Shown here piece after piece: positions 34,196 through 43,226 of a DNA stretch of 64,000 nt. The first letter of the stretch is position 1; every line of letters begins with the position of its first letter. The notes beneath the pieces are model-generated. The model was not told the DNA's origin and ran no database searches. It saw only the letters and a list, made by a program, of their open reading frames with translations. The stretch comes from Actinomycetes bacterium. GTDB taxonomy: Bacteria; Actinomycetota; Thermoleophilia; Solirubrobacterales; 70-9. The stretch is from assembly GCA_016861045.1 (NCBI GenBank), contig BOKP01000001.1, positions 561,529-625,528 on the forward strand, read 5' to 3'. Position numbers and translations under genes: made by a program.

Positions 34196-34298
34196 GGTTC
34201 CTCCTGGTCGGGGTGAGCGCCGTGCGATCTCCACTCACGGCCGGGCCGCATATCGGACGCGGCTGTTAACCCTTGATCGCGACCGAGCCGAATCAGCA

Positions 34299-35114
34299 AT
34301 GACCGAACCCGAGACTCCGATCCTGCAACCTGGCCGGCCGGGCCGGAGCGGCGCCTTCTTCGACCTCGATCGGACCCTGATGTCGGGCTCCAGCGGCGCC
34401 CAGTTCGGGCGCGCCGCCTTCCGGGCCGGGCTCGTCGGTCGCGGCCAGGTGATCCGCTGGGGCATCGACCACCTGCGGTTCCGGCTCCGGGGCGCGACCG
34501 ACCGCGACACCGACGCGCTCGTGGCCCTCGTCAACGATCTCCTCCGCGGTGTCCCCGAGCGGACGCTGCGGCGGATGCTGCCTGACCTGCTCGCGGGGAT
34601 CCTGCCGCGGATCTATCCGCAGATGGTCGCCGAGGTCCGCTCCCACCAGGATGCCGGCCGCCCCGCCTTCATCGTCAGCGCCGCCAGCAACGGGATCGTC
34701 GAGGTCCTGGCGCGCGTCCTCGACATGGAGGGCGGCATCGGCACCCGTTACGAGATCGACGCCACCGGCCGCTACACCGGGCGGCTGGTCGGCGGGCTCA
34801 ACTACGGCGAGCTGAAGATCGAGCCGATACGGCGGTTCGCCGCCGAGCACGGGATCGACCTCGCGTCGAGCTGGGCGTACTCGGACGCGATCTCCGACCT
34901 GCCGATGCTCGAGCTCGTCGGTCATCCGATCGCGGTCAACCCCGACGCGCCGCTCGCGGGCGTCGCCGCCGAGCGCGGCTGGCCGGTGATGCGCTTCGAG
35001 CGGCTCGGGCGCACGATCGCGTCCGGCGCCGCCCTGGCGCTGGCGACGCTGGTCGGTGGCGGCTTGCTCGCCCGTCGCCGGATCGCCGTCCGCGCCGCTG
35101 GCTCGCGCCGTTGA
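34299..35114 (+). CDS. HAD-IB family phosphatase, SerB-like, with C-terminal membrane helix
   Basis: 271 residues. FFDLDRTLM contains the DxDxT nucleophile motif (near residue 22), FIVSAASNG motif II, then the lysine in GELKIEP and the DAISDLPMLELVG motif III. The end has a hydrophobic helix (GAALALATLVGGGLLA) and an arginine-rich tail, so it is likely membrane tethered. Related HAD-IB enzymes act on phosphoserine or phospholipid head groups; the substrate here is unknown. Confidence 0.87.
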   Translation: MTEPETPILQPGRPGRSGAFFDLDRTLMSGSSGAQFGRAAFRAGLVGRGQVIRWGIDHLRFRLRGATDRDTDALVALVNDLLRGVPERTLRRMLPDLLAGILPRIYPQMVAEVRSHQDAGRPAFIVSAASNGIVEVLARVLDMEGGIGTRYEIDATGRYTGRLVGGLNYGELKIEPIRRFAAEHGIDLASSWAYSDAISDLPMLELVGHPIAVNPDAPLAGVAAERGWPVMRFERLGRTIASGAALALATLVGGGLLARRRIAVRAAGSRR

Positions 35115-35124
35115 GCGCGCTGGC

Positions 35125-35130
35125 TAGCAT
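35125..35130 (+). promoter_or_regulatory. -10 hexamer TAGCAT, leaderless start
   Basis: TAGCAT lies 8 bases before the amidase ATG at 35139. Confidence 0.5.
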
Positions 35131-35138
35131 CGCTGGCG

Positions 35139-36557
35139 ATGGACGCCGCTGAGCTCGCTTTCGCCGGGATCCACCGACAGGCGGAGGCGCTGCGCGGCGG
35201 CGCGGTCAGCTCGACCGACCTGACCGAGATGTACCTCGAGCGGATCGGGCGCTTCGACGGCGTGCTGAACGCGTTCCGCGTCGTGCTCGCCGAGCGCGCC
35301 CGCGCCGAGGCGGCCGCGGCCGACCGGCGGATCGCCGCCGGCGAGACCGCGCCGCTGCTCGGCGTCCCGATCGCGGTCAAGGACAACGTTGACGTCGCCG
35401 GCGAGGTGACGACGCTCGGGACCGCTGCCTACGATCGCCCCGCGACCGCCGACTGCGCTCACTACCGGCGGCTGCGCGAGGCCGGCGCGGTGCTGCTCGG
35501 CAAGACGAACCTCCCCGAGCTCGCGATCTGGCCGTTCACCGAGTCGCCGACCTGGGGCCGGACCCGGAACCCGTGGAACAGCGGGCGCAGCGCTGGCGGC
35601 TCCAGCGGCGGCTCGGCCGTCGCTGTCGCCGCCGGGCTCGTCGGCGCCGCGTCGGCCTCCGACGGCGGCGGCTCGATCCGGATCCCCGCCGCCCACTGCG
35701 GGCTGTTCGGGCTGAAGCCGCAGCGCGGGCGGATCAGCCTGATGCCCGAGGCCGAGCACTGGCTCGGCCTCTCGGTCGCCGGCTGCGTGAGCCGCCGCGT
35801 CATCGACACCGCGCTCTGGCTCGACGCGGCCGCCGGGTCGGAGCCGGGCGATGCCGATACGCCGCCGGCGCCGGAGCGCTCCTGGGTCGAGGCGGCGACG
35901 CGCTCGCCGGGGTCGCTGCGGATCGCGCTGACCGTGAGCGTCCCGCGGCCGGTGGCGCCGCCGATCGTCAGCGGCGAGGTCAAGGCCGGGGTTGAGCGGA
36001 TCGCGACGCTGCTGCGCTCGCTTGGCCACGAGGTCGTCGAGCGCGACCCCGAGTGGGGAGGGGTCGGCAACGACATCACCCCGCGCTACCTGGGCGGGAT
36101 CGCCGCCGAGGGTCGTCAGGTCCCGAACCCGGGCCGCCTCGAGGCGCGGACGCGCGGCATGATCAGGCTCGGCCGGCTCCTGCCCGGCCGGGCCCTCCGC
36201 CGCTCGCTGGGGGCCGAGGCCGGGCACGCGGAGCGGCTGAGCCGGGTCCTCGGCGACGCCGACCTGCTGCTGATGCCGACCGTCGGAACCGTCCCGCCCG
36301 AAGTGGACCGCTGGGCGGGCAAGGGGGCGCTTCGGACCCTGATGAGCATCTCCCGCGCCTATCCGTGCACGATCCCGTGGAACTACACCGGCCAGCCCGC
36401 CGCCTCGGTCCCGCTGCCGCCCGAGCGCCCTGGTGAGCTGCCGCTCGCCGGCCAGCTCGTGGCGCCATCGAACCGCGAGGACCTGCTGCTTTCGGTGTCC
36501 ACCCAGCTCGAGGCCGAGATCGGCTGGCCGGAGCGGGTCCCCGGGGGCTACGAATGA
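35139..36557 (+). CDS. Amidase-signature family amidase
   Basis: 472 residues. The Ser-cisSer-Lys triad is visible: lysine in VPIAVKDNVDVAG (near residue 83), and serines in GGSSGGSAVAVAAGLVG (near 155-180, followed by SDGGGSIRIPAA). The family hydrolyses amides and includes GatA; length and C-terminus (NYTGQPAASVPLP) fit a stand-alone amidase and no gatB/gatC is nearby. Its stop overlaps the start of the ruined dehydrogenase (ATGA). Confidence 0.9.
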   Translation: MDAAELAFAGIHRQAEALRGGAVSSTDLTEMYLERIGRFDGVLNAFRVVLAERARAEAAAADRRIAAGETAPLLGVPIAVKDNVDVAGEVTTLGTAAYDRPATADCAHYRRLREAGAVLLGKTNLPELAIWPFTESPTWGRTRNPWNSGRSAGGSSGGSAVAVAAGLVGAASASDGGGSIRIPAAHCGLFGLKPQRGRISLMPEAEHWLGLSVAGCVSRRVIDTALWLDAAAGSEPGDADTPPAPERSWVEAATRSPGSLRIALTVSVPRPVAPPIVSGEVKAGVERIATLLRSLGHEVVERDPEWGGVGNDITPRYLGGIAAEGRQVPNPGRLEARTRGMIRLGRLLPGRALRRSLGAEAGHAERLSRVLGDADLLLMPTVGTVPPEVDRWAGKGALRTLMSISRAYPCTIPWNYTGQPAASVPLPPERPGELPLAGQLVAPSNREDLLLSVSTQLEAEIGWPERVPGGYE

Positions 36558-36822
36558 GAGCGGTGGCCGTCGGGCCGGGGCCAGCCCCTCGAGCTCGGCG
36601 AGGTCGGTGAGCCGGTCGCCGGCGAGGGCCAGGTCGTCGTCGCGGTCGCCGCCTGCGGCATCTGCGGCTCCGACCTGCACATGCTGCCCTCGGGCGCGCC
36701 CCCCGAGGGCGCGATCCTCGGCCACGAGCTCGCCGGCACGGTCGCGGCGGTCGGTCCCGGGGTCACCGGCTTCTCGGCGGGCGACCGCGCCTGCGTCTAC
36801 CCGTTCGCGCCGGTCGACCGTC
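36554..36822 (+). pseudogene. Zinc alcohol dehydrogenase remnant (frameshifted, truncated)
   Basis: ATG 36554 starts MRAVAVGPG, then one extra base near 36581 shifts the frame; the continuation LELGEVGEPVAGEGQVVVAV, ACGICGSDLHMLPSG, ILGHELAGTVAAVGPGVTG is the N-terminal catalytic-zinc part of a medium-chain dehydrogenase. After GDRACVYPFAPVD it stops matching, about 90 codons in, and a stop follows in unrelated sequence. The rest (structural zinc, Rossmann domain) is missing. It was coupled to the amidase by an ATGA overlap, so the pair was once an operon. Confidence 0.8.
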
Positions 36823-37404
36823 TACCAACCTCGTCAATCCGACCGAGGCGGTGAACAACGATGGCGTCCGGGATTGTGCTGCTACGCGCGCGACAGTGGC
36901 AGACGGGAATCACAACGGATCAGCACGCGGCCACGTGTACAGCGCATCAGGAAGTGCTTGCAGCATCCCGAAGGTCAAAGCTGCCGGCAATGTCGCCGTC
37001 GCCGCGATCGCCGGTCTTGTCATCCCGCCCTGGCATCCGGCTCAATGGGAGAATCGAGCGACGAGCCGGGATTGCCTTTGAGCGAGGGTGATCCTCCCGG
37101 CCGGATAGCGAAGCCCGGCGAAACGGTCCCGGTCGTGGGGTCCGAGGGCAAGCCAATCGCCTGCGACGATGGCGAGCCCCTCATGATCGATCCCGTCGCC
37201 GATGACCCACCACAGGATCTCATCCAGACTCCTGCGACTTCGGATCCATCCGTGCTGGAAACCGTCGAGGGCGCCGTCCCTCGTTGTGACCCCGAGGGTG
37301 GTGGCCCTGATGCAAGTCCGGTCTGGGTCCCGGAATCAGTAGGCGCTGAGCATCCGGTCAACGCTCCCCAGCGCTTCGTCGAGATGCAAGCGGGGGGTGA
37401 GCCG
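36823..37404 (+). other. Odd-composition segment after the dehydrogenase breakpoint
   Basis: The sequence from about 36,825 to 37,100 is clearly less GC-rich than its surroundings. One frame open across it (36833-37081) reads NNDGVRDCAATRATVADGNH and VKAAGNVAVAAIAGLVIPPW, not recognised. From ATG 37045 another frame runs in phase into the lipoprotein gene and encodes an acidic segment (GETVPVVGSEGKPIACDDGE). Either this is foreign DNA or the 5' part of a larger gene; I cannot decide. Confidence 0.4.
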
Positions 37405-37827
37405 ATGGCCTGGGCCATCACACTGACAGGCCACCTCCGGCGCCGCCGACGCGCAGCCGGTCTGGCGACGCTCGCGATCTTGGCCGCCGGCCTGATTGCC
37501 GGCTGCGAAGGCGATGGCGGCACGACCGCGACTTCCGACGTCACCTTCGACTCGAAGGTTGGGCTCGACGGTCTGTCCGCCTGCCTCGTCGCCGCGAAGT
37601 GGAAGGAGGTCGGTGAGGAGCAGGGCACGGCCGGGACGACCTACACCCTCGACTCGCCGGGCGGCGCCCGGGTCCGGTTCACGACCACCGTGGCGGGAGA
37701 GCAGGCGCCCGACGGCGGCTACCTGATCCCCGACCCCGAGGACGGCGGGCTCGCGGTGATCGTCGACGAGGGCAGCCTCACCGACACGGAGCGCGAGACG
37801 ATCGACACCTGCGCATCCGGGGGCTGA
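37405..37827 (+). CDS. Putative lipoprotein
   Basis: 140 residues from ATG 37405, behind a G-rich ribosome-binding sequence. Basic n-region ([10 protein letters not shown]), hydrophobic core and lipobox LIAGC at residues 30-34, so it should be lipid-anchored on the outer face of the membrane. The mature part is ~107 residues with two further cysteines and a repeated beta-strand look ([31 protein letters not shown]). The same frame is open to 37045; a longer protein would bury the lipobox. No family recognised. Confidence 0.6.
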   Translation: MAWAITLTGHLRRRRRAAGLATLAILAAGLIAGCEGDGGTTATSDVTFDSKVGLDGLSACLVAAKWKEVGEEQGTAGTTYTLDSPGGARVRFTTTVAGEQAPDGGYLIPDPEDGGLAVIVDEGSLTDTERETIDTCASGG

Positions 37828-37852
37828 GCGCCGACCGCGGCCGGCGCGGCGA

Positions 37853-37858
37853 TAGCCT
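37853..37858 (+). promoter_or_regulatory. -10 hexamer TAGCCT, leaderless start
   Basis: TAGCCT lies 7 bases before the mutase large-subunit ATG at 37866. Confidence 0.52.
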
Positions 37859-37865
37859 TCCGGTC

Positions 37866-39524
<1,659 letters not shown>

Positions 39525-39601
39525 GCGCCCGACCGCGGCGGCGGCCGCTCGATGTGGGAGACTCGCGGACGGCAACGGCAAACCACGCGGAGGTCGGAGC
39601 G

Positions 39602-39910
39602 GTGAGTGACTTCGAAGTGGTCAGAAGCGATGTCGAGGGCTGGGACGTCCGGCGCGTCGGCGAGGCGCAGGCGCTGTCCAACTACCCGACGCGCGAGCTC
39701 GCCGAGCAGGCGGCCCACCGCCAGCAGGAGGCCGAGCATCACGGGCGCGATGACACGATCGACGTCCGCCAGGACGTCTTCAGCGAGGCGCCTGAGGAAG
39801 AGGTGAACGTCAGGCGGACGCTGCTCGGCGTCGCCACGATCGTGGTCGGGATGATCCTGCTGATCGCGATCGTCGCGATCTTCGTCGTCACGACCGGGAT
39901 CACCGACTGA
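39602..39910 (+). CDS. DUF2188-like protein with C-terminal membrane helix
   Basis: 102 residues from GTG 39602, with GGAGG about 10 bases upstream. GWDVRRVGEAQALSNYPTRE then LAEQAAHRQQEAEHHGRDD resembles the DUF2188 fold (residues 5-55). A single hydrophobic helix follows (LLGVATIVVGMILLIAIVAI), leaving the domain in the cytoplasm as a tail-anchored protein. Function unknown. 77 bases after the mutase gene, possibly with its own promoter. Confidence 0.65.
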   Translation: MSDFEVVRSDVEGWDVRRVGEAQALSNYPTRELAEQAAHRQQEAEHHGRDDTIDVRQDVFSEAPEEEVNVRRTLLGVATIVVGMILLIAIVAIFVVTTGITD

Positions 39911-40042
39911 GGCCGGGAGGCGGGGCTCGGAGCGGAGCCGCGGTCGACGGGAGAACGGAACCTCCTGCGTCTGGGCGGGATCATGCAATTCCGGGTCGCC
40001 GGCTAACGCTTCGCTAACGCATTCCTTAGGGTCCCCGCCTCG

Positions 40043-40441
40043 ATGGCCGCCCAAGCCCGATGGACCCTCACCGCCTTGACGGCGGCCCTCGCCGCGGCGA
40101 TCCTGCTCGCCGTCGCTGCCGGACCGGCGCCGGCGGGAACCGGGCCGCTCGCCAAGCCTTCGCACAAGCGCACCTACGACGGTCTCTACGAGCGCAGGGT
40201 CTCGAAGAAGAACAAGCGCTGGGCGAAGCGCGTAGCCCGTTGCGAGTCCGGTGGCAACCCGAACGCGATCGGGGGCGGTGGGCTCTACCGGGGCGCCTTC
40301 CAGTTCATGCGCTCGACCTGGCGCACGGCGCCGCGCTCGCCCGGCGGGGATCCGGTCGATTACAGCTACAAGACGCAGGCCTTCGTCGCCGTCCGGCTGA
40401 AGTCGCGGGTCGGCGGCTCCCCGTGGCCCAGCTGCCCCTGA
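40043..40441 (+). CDS. Secreted transglycosylase-like (Rpf-type) protein
   Basis: 132 residues. Signal peptide (TALTAALAAAILLAVAAGPAPAG in part) then a basic linker and the catalytic fold: WAKRVARCESGGNPNAIGGG, with the glutamate of CESGGNP as acid, then YRGAFQFMRSTWRTAPRSPG and a C-terminal WPSCP; the two cysteines can form the Rpf disulfide. Rpf enzymes cut peptidoglycan and promote resuscitation from dormancy. TAGGGT at 40027 is a possible -10, 10 bases before the ATG. Confidence 0.82.
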   Translation: MAAQARWTLTALTAALAAAILLAVAAGPAPAGTGPLAKPSHKRTYDGLYERRVSKKNKRWAKRVARCESGGNPNAIGGGGLYRGAFQFMRSTWRTAPRSPGGDPVDYSYKTQAFVAVRLKSRVGGSPWPSCP

Positions 40442-40597
40442 TCGCCCCGCCGGCGTGAGTCCTCCCGACCACGCCGCTGGCGGGCGGGGCGAGCCGGCCT
40501 CGACGCGGATGGGCGTGGAGCGGGGCGGGTGATCCCGACCGCGTCACGGGGGGTTGCGATGGCCCGGTGCGGGGAGGGGTCGGGAGGCGGGTCCGGT

Positions 40598-40603
40598 TAC
40601 GCT
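40598..40603 (+). promoter_or_regulatory. -10 hexamer TACGCT, leaderless start
   Basis: TACGCT lies 7 bases before ATG 40611 of the B12-binding subunit. Confidence 0.52.
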
Positions 40604-40610
40604 TGCGCCC

Positions 40611-41018
40611 ATGAGCGAACGGAAGATCCGAGTCGTCGTCGCCAAGCCCGGGCTCGACGGCCACGATCGCGGGGCGAAGATCATCGCCAGGGCACTGCGC
40701 GACGCCGGTATGGAGGTCATCTACACGGGCCTGCACCAGACGCCGGAGCAGATCGTGGCGACGGTGGTCCAGGAGGATGCCGACGCGGTCGGCCTCTCGA
40801 TCCTCTCCGGCGCCCACATGACCCTGGTCCCGAAGATCGTCGCGCTGCTCGACGAGCAGGGGGCCGGCGACGTGCTCGTCACCGTCGGCGGCACGATCCC
40901 CGCCGATGACATCCCCGAGCTCGAGCGGCTCGGCGTCGCCGCGGTGTTCACGCCCGGAGCCCCGACCGACGAGATCGTCGAGTTCCTCCGCGGCAATGTC
41001 GCCGAGCCGGTCAGCTGA
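40611..41018 (+). CDS. icmB: Acyl-CoA mutase B12-binding subunit
   Basis: 135 residues, the length of IcmB/Hcm[21 protein letters not shown] contains the cobalamin signature DxHxxG with the lower-ligand histidine; [11 protein letters not shown] and [11 protein letters not shown] complete the SxL and GG motifs. It pairs with the large subunit 1.1 kb upstream; two genes (DUF2188-like and Rpf-like) sit between them, and it has its own leaderless promoter, unlike the usual adjacent arrangement. Confidence 0.92.
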   Translation: MSERKIRVVVAKPGLDGHDRGAKIIARALRDAGMEVIYTGLHQTPEQIVATVVQEDADAVGLSILSGAHMTLVPKIVALLDEQGAGDVLVTVGGTIPADDIPELERLGVAAVFTPGAPTDEIVEFLRGNVAEPVS

Positions 41019-41133
41019 CCGCGCGGCGCGCGGTCGGGCGAGCTCGACCGCGCCGCCGATCGGTCATAGCCCGGCCGGCCTCCCTTGCGACCGATGCGGA
41101 ACTCGCAGGCCTCCGCTCCGGCGCCGCCGCGGT

Positions 41134-41237
41134 GTGGGGCATTTCCAGCACCGTATGCGGCCGCGGAATGCCCCACGTCTCGAACGATCTCGAGGTGGGC
41201 CATTCTGAGCACCGTATGCGGCCGCGGAATGCCCCAC
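41134..41237 (+). repeat. Two tandem hairpin-forming repeats upstream of the ETF operon
   Basis: A 30-base block beginning AGCACCGTATGCGGCCGCGG is repeated exactly at 41147-41176 and 41208-41237 (61-base period). Each copy is the right arm of a larger inverted repeat: TGGGGCATT (41135-41143) with AATGCCCCA (41167-41175), and TGGGCCATT (41196-41204) with AATGCCCCA (41228-41236). A small hairpin (CTCGA..TCGAG) lies between. Possibly a dispersed palindromic element or tandem terminator for the upstream gene; no U-tracts. Confidence 0.8.
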
Positions 41238-41277
41238 CCCGCTGGGGGGCGGCAGGCTGCCCGAGACGTTGGAACCG

Positions 41278-41295
41278 ATTGACTGATCAGTCAAT
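41278..41295 (+). promoter_or_regulatory. TetR-type operator, perfect 18-base palindrome
   Basis: ATTGACTGATCAGTCAAT is a perfect palindrome of the TGACtG-CaGTCA type used by many TetR repressors of acyl-CoA metabolism. It lies upstream of TAGCAT (41312-41317), the probable -10 of the ETF operon, and would cover its -35 region. No intact TetR gene is present in the window; a C-terminal TetR fragment lies at 46756. Confidence 0.75.
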
Positions 41296-41311
41296 GGTCA
41301 TCGCTTCGCGC

Positions 41312-41317
41312 TAGCAT
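41312..41317 (+). promoter_or_regulatory. -10 hexamer TAGCAT of the ETF operon
   Basis: TAGCAT would start transcription near 41324, ahead of an AAGGAGG ribosome binding site (41336-41342) and the TTG start at 41351. This is a led, not leaderless, transcript. Confidence 0.5.
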
Positions 41318-41350
41318 CCGCGCCGCTAGTCCCCCAAGGAGGCACCCACT

Positions 41351-42142
41351 TTGAAGATCTGTTGCCTAGTCAAGGAGGTCCCGGACGCCGCCGTTCAGAA
41401 GCGGATCGATCCCGAGACCAAGCGCCTCGACCGCTCGGGCGAGAACACCTTGAACCAGTTCGACACCCACGGCATCGAGGCGGCGATGCAGATCCGTGAG
41501 GGCGGCGTCGTCGACGTCGAAGAGATCGTCGCCGTGACGATGGGCCCCGGCAGCGCCCAGCGCGCCCTGCACAAGGCCGTCGCGCTCGGCGCCGACCGCT
41601 CCGTCCACCTCTCCGACGACGTTCTCGCCGGCTCCGACGTCTGCGCGACCGGCTACGCGCTCGCGAAGGTGCTCGAGGGCGAGTCCCCGGACCTCGTCCT
41701 GCTCGGCCAGCAGTCCGATGACGGCGAGTGCTACACGATCGGCGCCGTCGTCGCCGACCACCTGCGGATGCCCTCGCTGACGCAGGTGATCAAGATGGAC
41801 GTCGCGGACGGCAAGCTCACCTGCGAGCGTCAGGCCGAATACGGCTACGACACCGTCGAGGTTCGGCTCCCGGCCGTGATCAGCGTCGGCGATGCGATCA
41901 ACGAGCCGCGCTACCCGTCGCTGAAGGCGATCATGGGCGCGAAGAAGAAGCCGCTCGACACGAAGGCCGCCGGCGAGGTCGGCATCGAGTCCGGAAAGGT
42001 GGGCGAGGCCGGCTCGCGGACGCAGGTGCTCGCGATCAACCCGCCGCCCGAGAAGGAGCCGGGGGAGATCATCGAGGACGAGGACACCAACGAGACGGTC
42101 GAGAAGATCGTCGCGTGGCTCGAGGAAAGGAAGCTGATCTAG
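41351..42142 (+). CDS. etfB: Electron transfer flavoprotein beta subunit
   Basis: 263 residues, starting at TTG supported by the strong AAGGAGG upstream. KICCLVKEVPDAAVQKRIDP opens the family fold, and VTMGPGSAQRALHKAVALGA then DLVLLGQQSDDGECYTIGAV are the AMP/nucleotide-binding signatures. It accepts electrons from acyl-CoA dehydrogenases as an alpha-beta dimer. Directly abuts etfA (ATG next base). Confidence 0.95.
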   Translation: MKICCLVKEVPDAAVQKRIDPETKRLDRSGENTLNQFDTHGIEAAMQIREGGVVDVEEIVAVTMGPGSAQRALHKAVALGADRSVHLSDDVLAGSDVCATGYALAKVLEGESPDLVLLGQQSDDGECYTIGAVVADHLRMPSLTQVIKMDVADGKLTCERQAEYGYDTVEVRLPAVISVGDAINEPRYPSLKAIMGAKKKPLDTKAAGEVGIESGKVGEAGSRTQVLAINPPPEKEPGEIIEDEDTNETVEKIVAWLEERKLI

Positions 42143-43123
42143 ATGGCAGGCATTCTGGTCTACGCCCTCCACAGCGACGAGAACGAGTTCAACGCGAACT
42201 CGCTGGGCGCGATCTCGGAGGCGGCGAAGCTGGCCGGCGAGATCGGCGGCGAGGCCGCGGCGATCGTCGTCGGCGATGTCGACGATGCCACCTGCGCGTC
42301 GCTCGGCGGCTACGGCGCCAGCAAGGTCTACCGCGCGAAGTCGGTTCCCGAGGGATTGGCGCAGCCGATCGTCGACGCGATGGCGAAGGTGATCGCCGAC
42401 AACGACATCTCCTACGCGCTGTTCGGCGGCGGCCTGCTCGGCTTCGAGATCGGCGCCGGCCTGACGGCGCGGCTCGGCGCCGGCGTCACGATGGAGGTGA
42501 CGGCGGTCAGGGCCGACGGCGGCAAGCTCGTCGCCGAGCGCCCGGTCCTGCAGGACTCGGCGATCGTCGACGTCGGCTACGTCTCCGAGCCGGCCGTGAT
42601 CATCGGCCGCCTGAACGCCTTCGACGCGGTCGAGGGCGAGGGCAGCGACGCCGAGGTCGTCGACGTCGAGGTCGAGCTCTCCGACTTCTCGTCGGGGGCA
42701 ACGATGGTCAAGCGCGGGGAGTCCGGCGAGGGCGGCGGGGTCGACATCACCGATGCCGACATCCTCGTCGGCAGCGGTCGCGGCTTCGGCGGCGAGGAGA
42801 ACCTCGCGATCGCCCGCGAGCTGGCCGAGTCGCTCGGCGGCGAGGTCGCCGCCACGCGCGCGATCGTCGACGCCGGCTGGATCCCCTACGCGACCCAGAT
42901 CGGCCAGACGGGCAAGACCGTCGCCCCGAAGCTGTACCTCGCGGCAGGGGTCTCCGGAGCGATCCAGCACAAGGTCGGGATGCAGAACAGCGAGAACATC
43001 GTCGCGATCAACAAGGACTCGAACGCGCCGATCTTCGAGTACTGCGACCTCGGGATCGTCGGCGACCTGCACAAGATCCTGCCGAAGCTGACCGAGGCGA
43101 TCAAGGCGAAGAAGGGCCAATAG
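42143..43123 (+). CDS. etfA: Electron transfer flavoprotein alpha subunit
   Basis: 326 residues. The C-terminal FAD domain carries LVGSGRGFGGEENLAIAREL (near residue 210), ATRAIVDAGWIPYATQIGQT, APKLYLAAGVSGAIQHKVGM and VAINKDSNAPIFEYCDLGIV, all diagnostic. It binds the redox FAD of the ETF dimer. Immediately after etfB, before the ETF dehydrogenase; the operon carries electrons from the acyl-CoA dehydrogenase to the quinone pool. Confidence 0.95.
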   Translation: MAGILVYALHSDENEFNANSLGAISEAAKLAGEIGGEAAAIVVGDVDDATCASLGGYGASKVYRAKSVPEGLAQPIVDAMAKVIADNDISYALFGGGLLGFEIGAGLTARLGAGVTMEVTAVRADGGKLVAERPVLQDSAIVDVGYVSEPAVIIGRLNAFDAVEGEGSDAEVVDVEVELSDFSSGATMVKRGESGEGGGVDITDADILVGSGRGFGGEENLAIARELAESLGGEVAATRAIVDAGWIPYATQIGQTGKTVAPKLYLAAGVSGAIQHKVGMQNSENIVAINKDSNAPIFEYCDLGIVGDLHKILPKLTEAIKAKKGQ

Positions 43124-43226
43124 GTCGGAGGTCGGAGAACGCGGCTGCGCCGGCGCTCGAGGTTGGAGCACCAGCGTCCGATCACGAGCCTCCGTCCCGA
43201 TCAGAAAGCGAGCTGAGTCCAGCGCC

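Noticed and set aside
39607-39618. ACTTCGAAGT as a third HxlR-type site
   Set aside because: It has no 5-base spacer and lies within codons of the DUF2188-like gene; it does not match ACTTCA-N5-TGAAGT.
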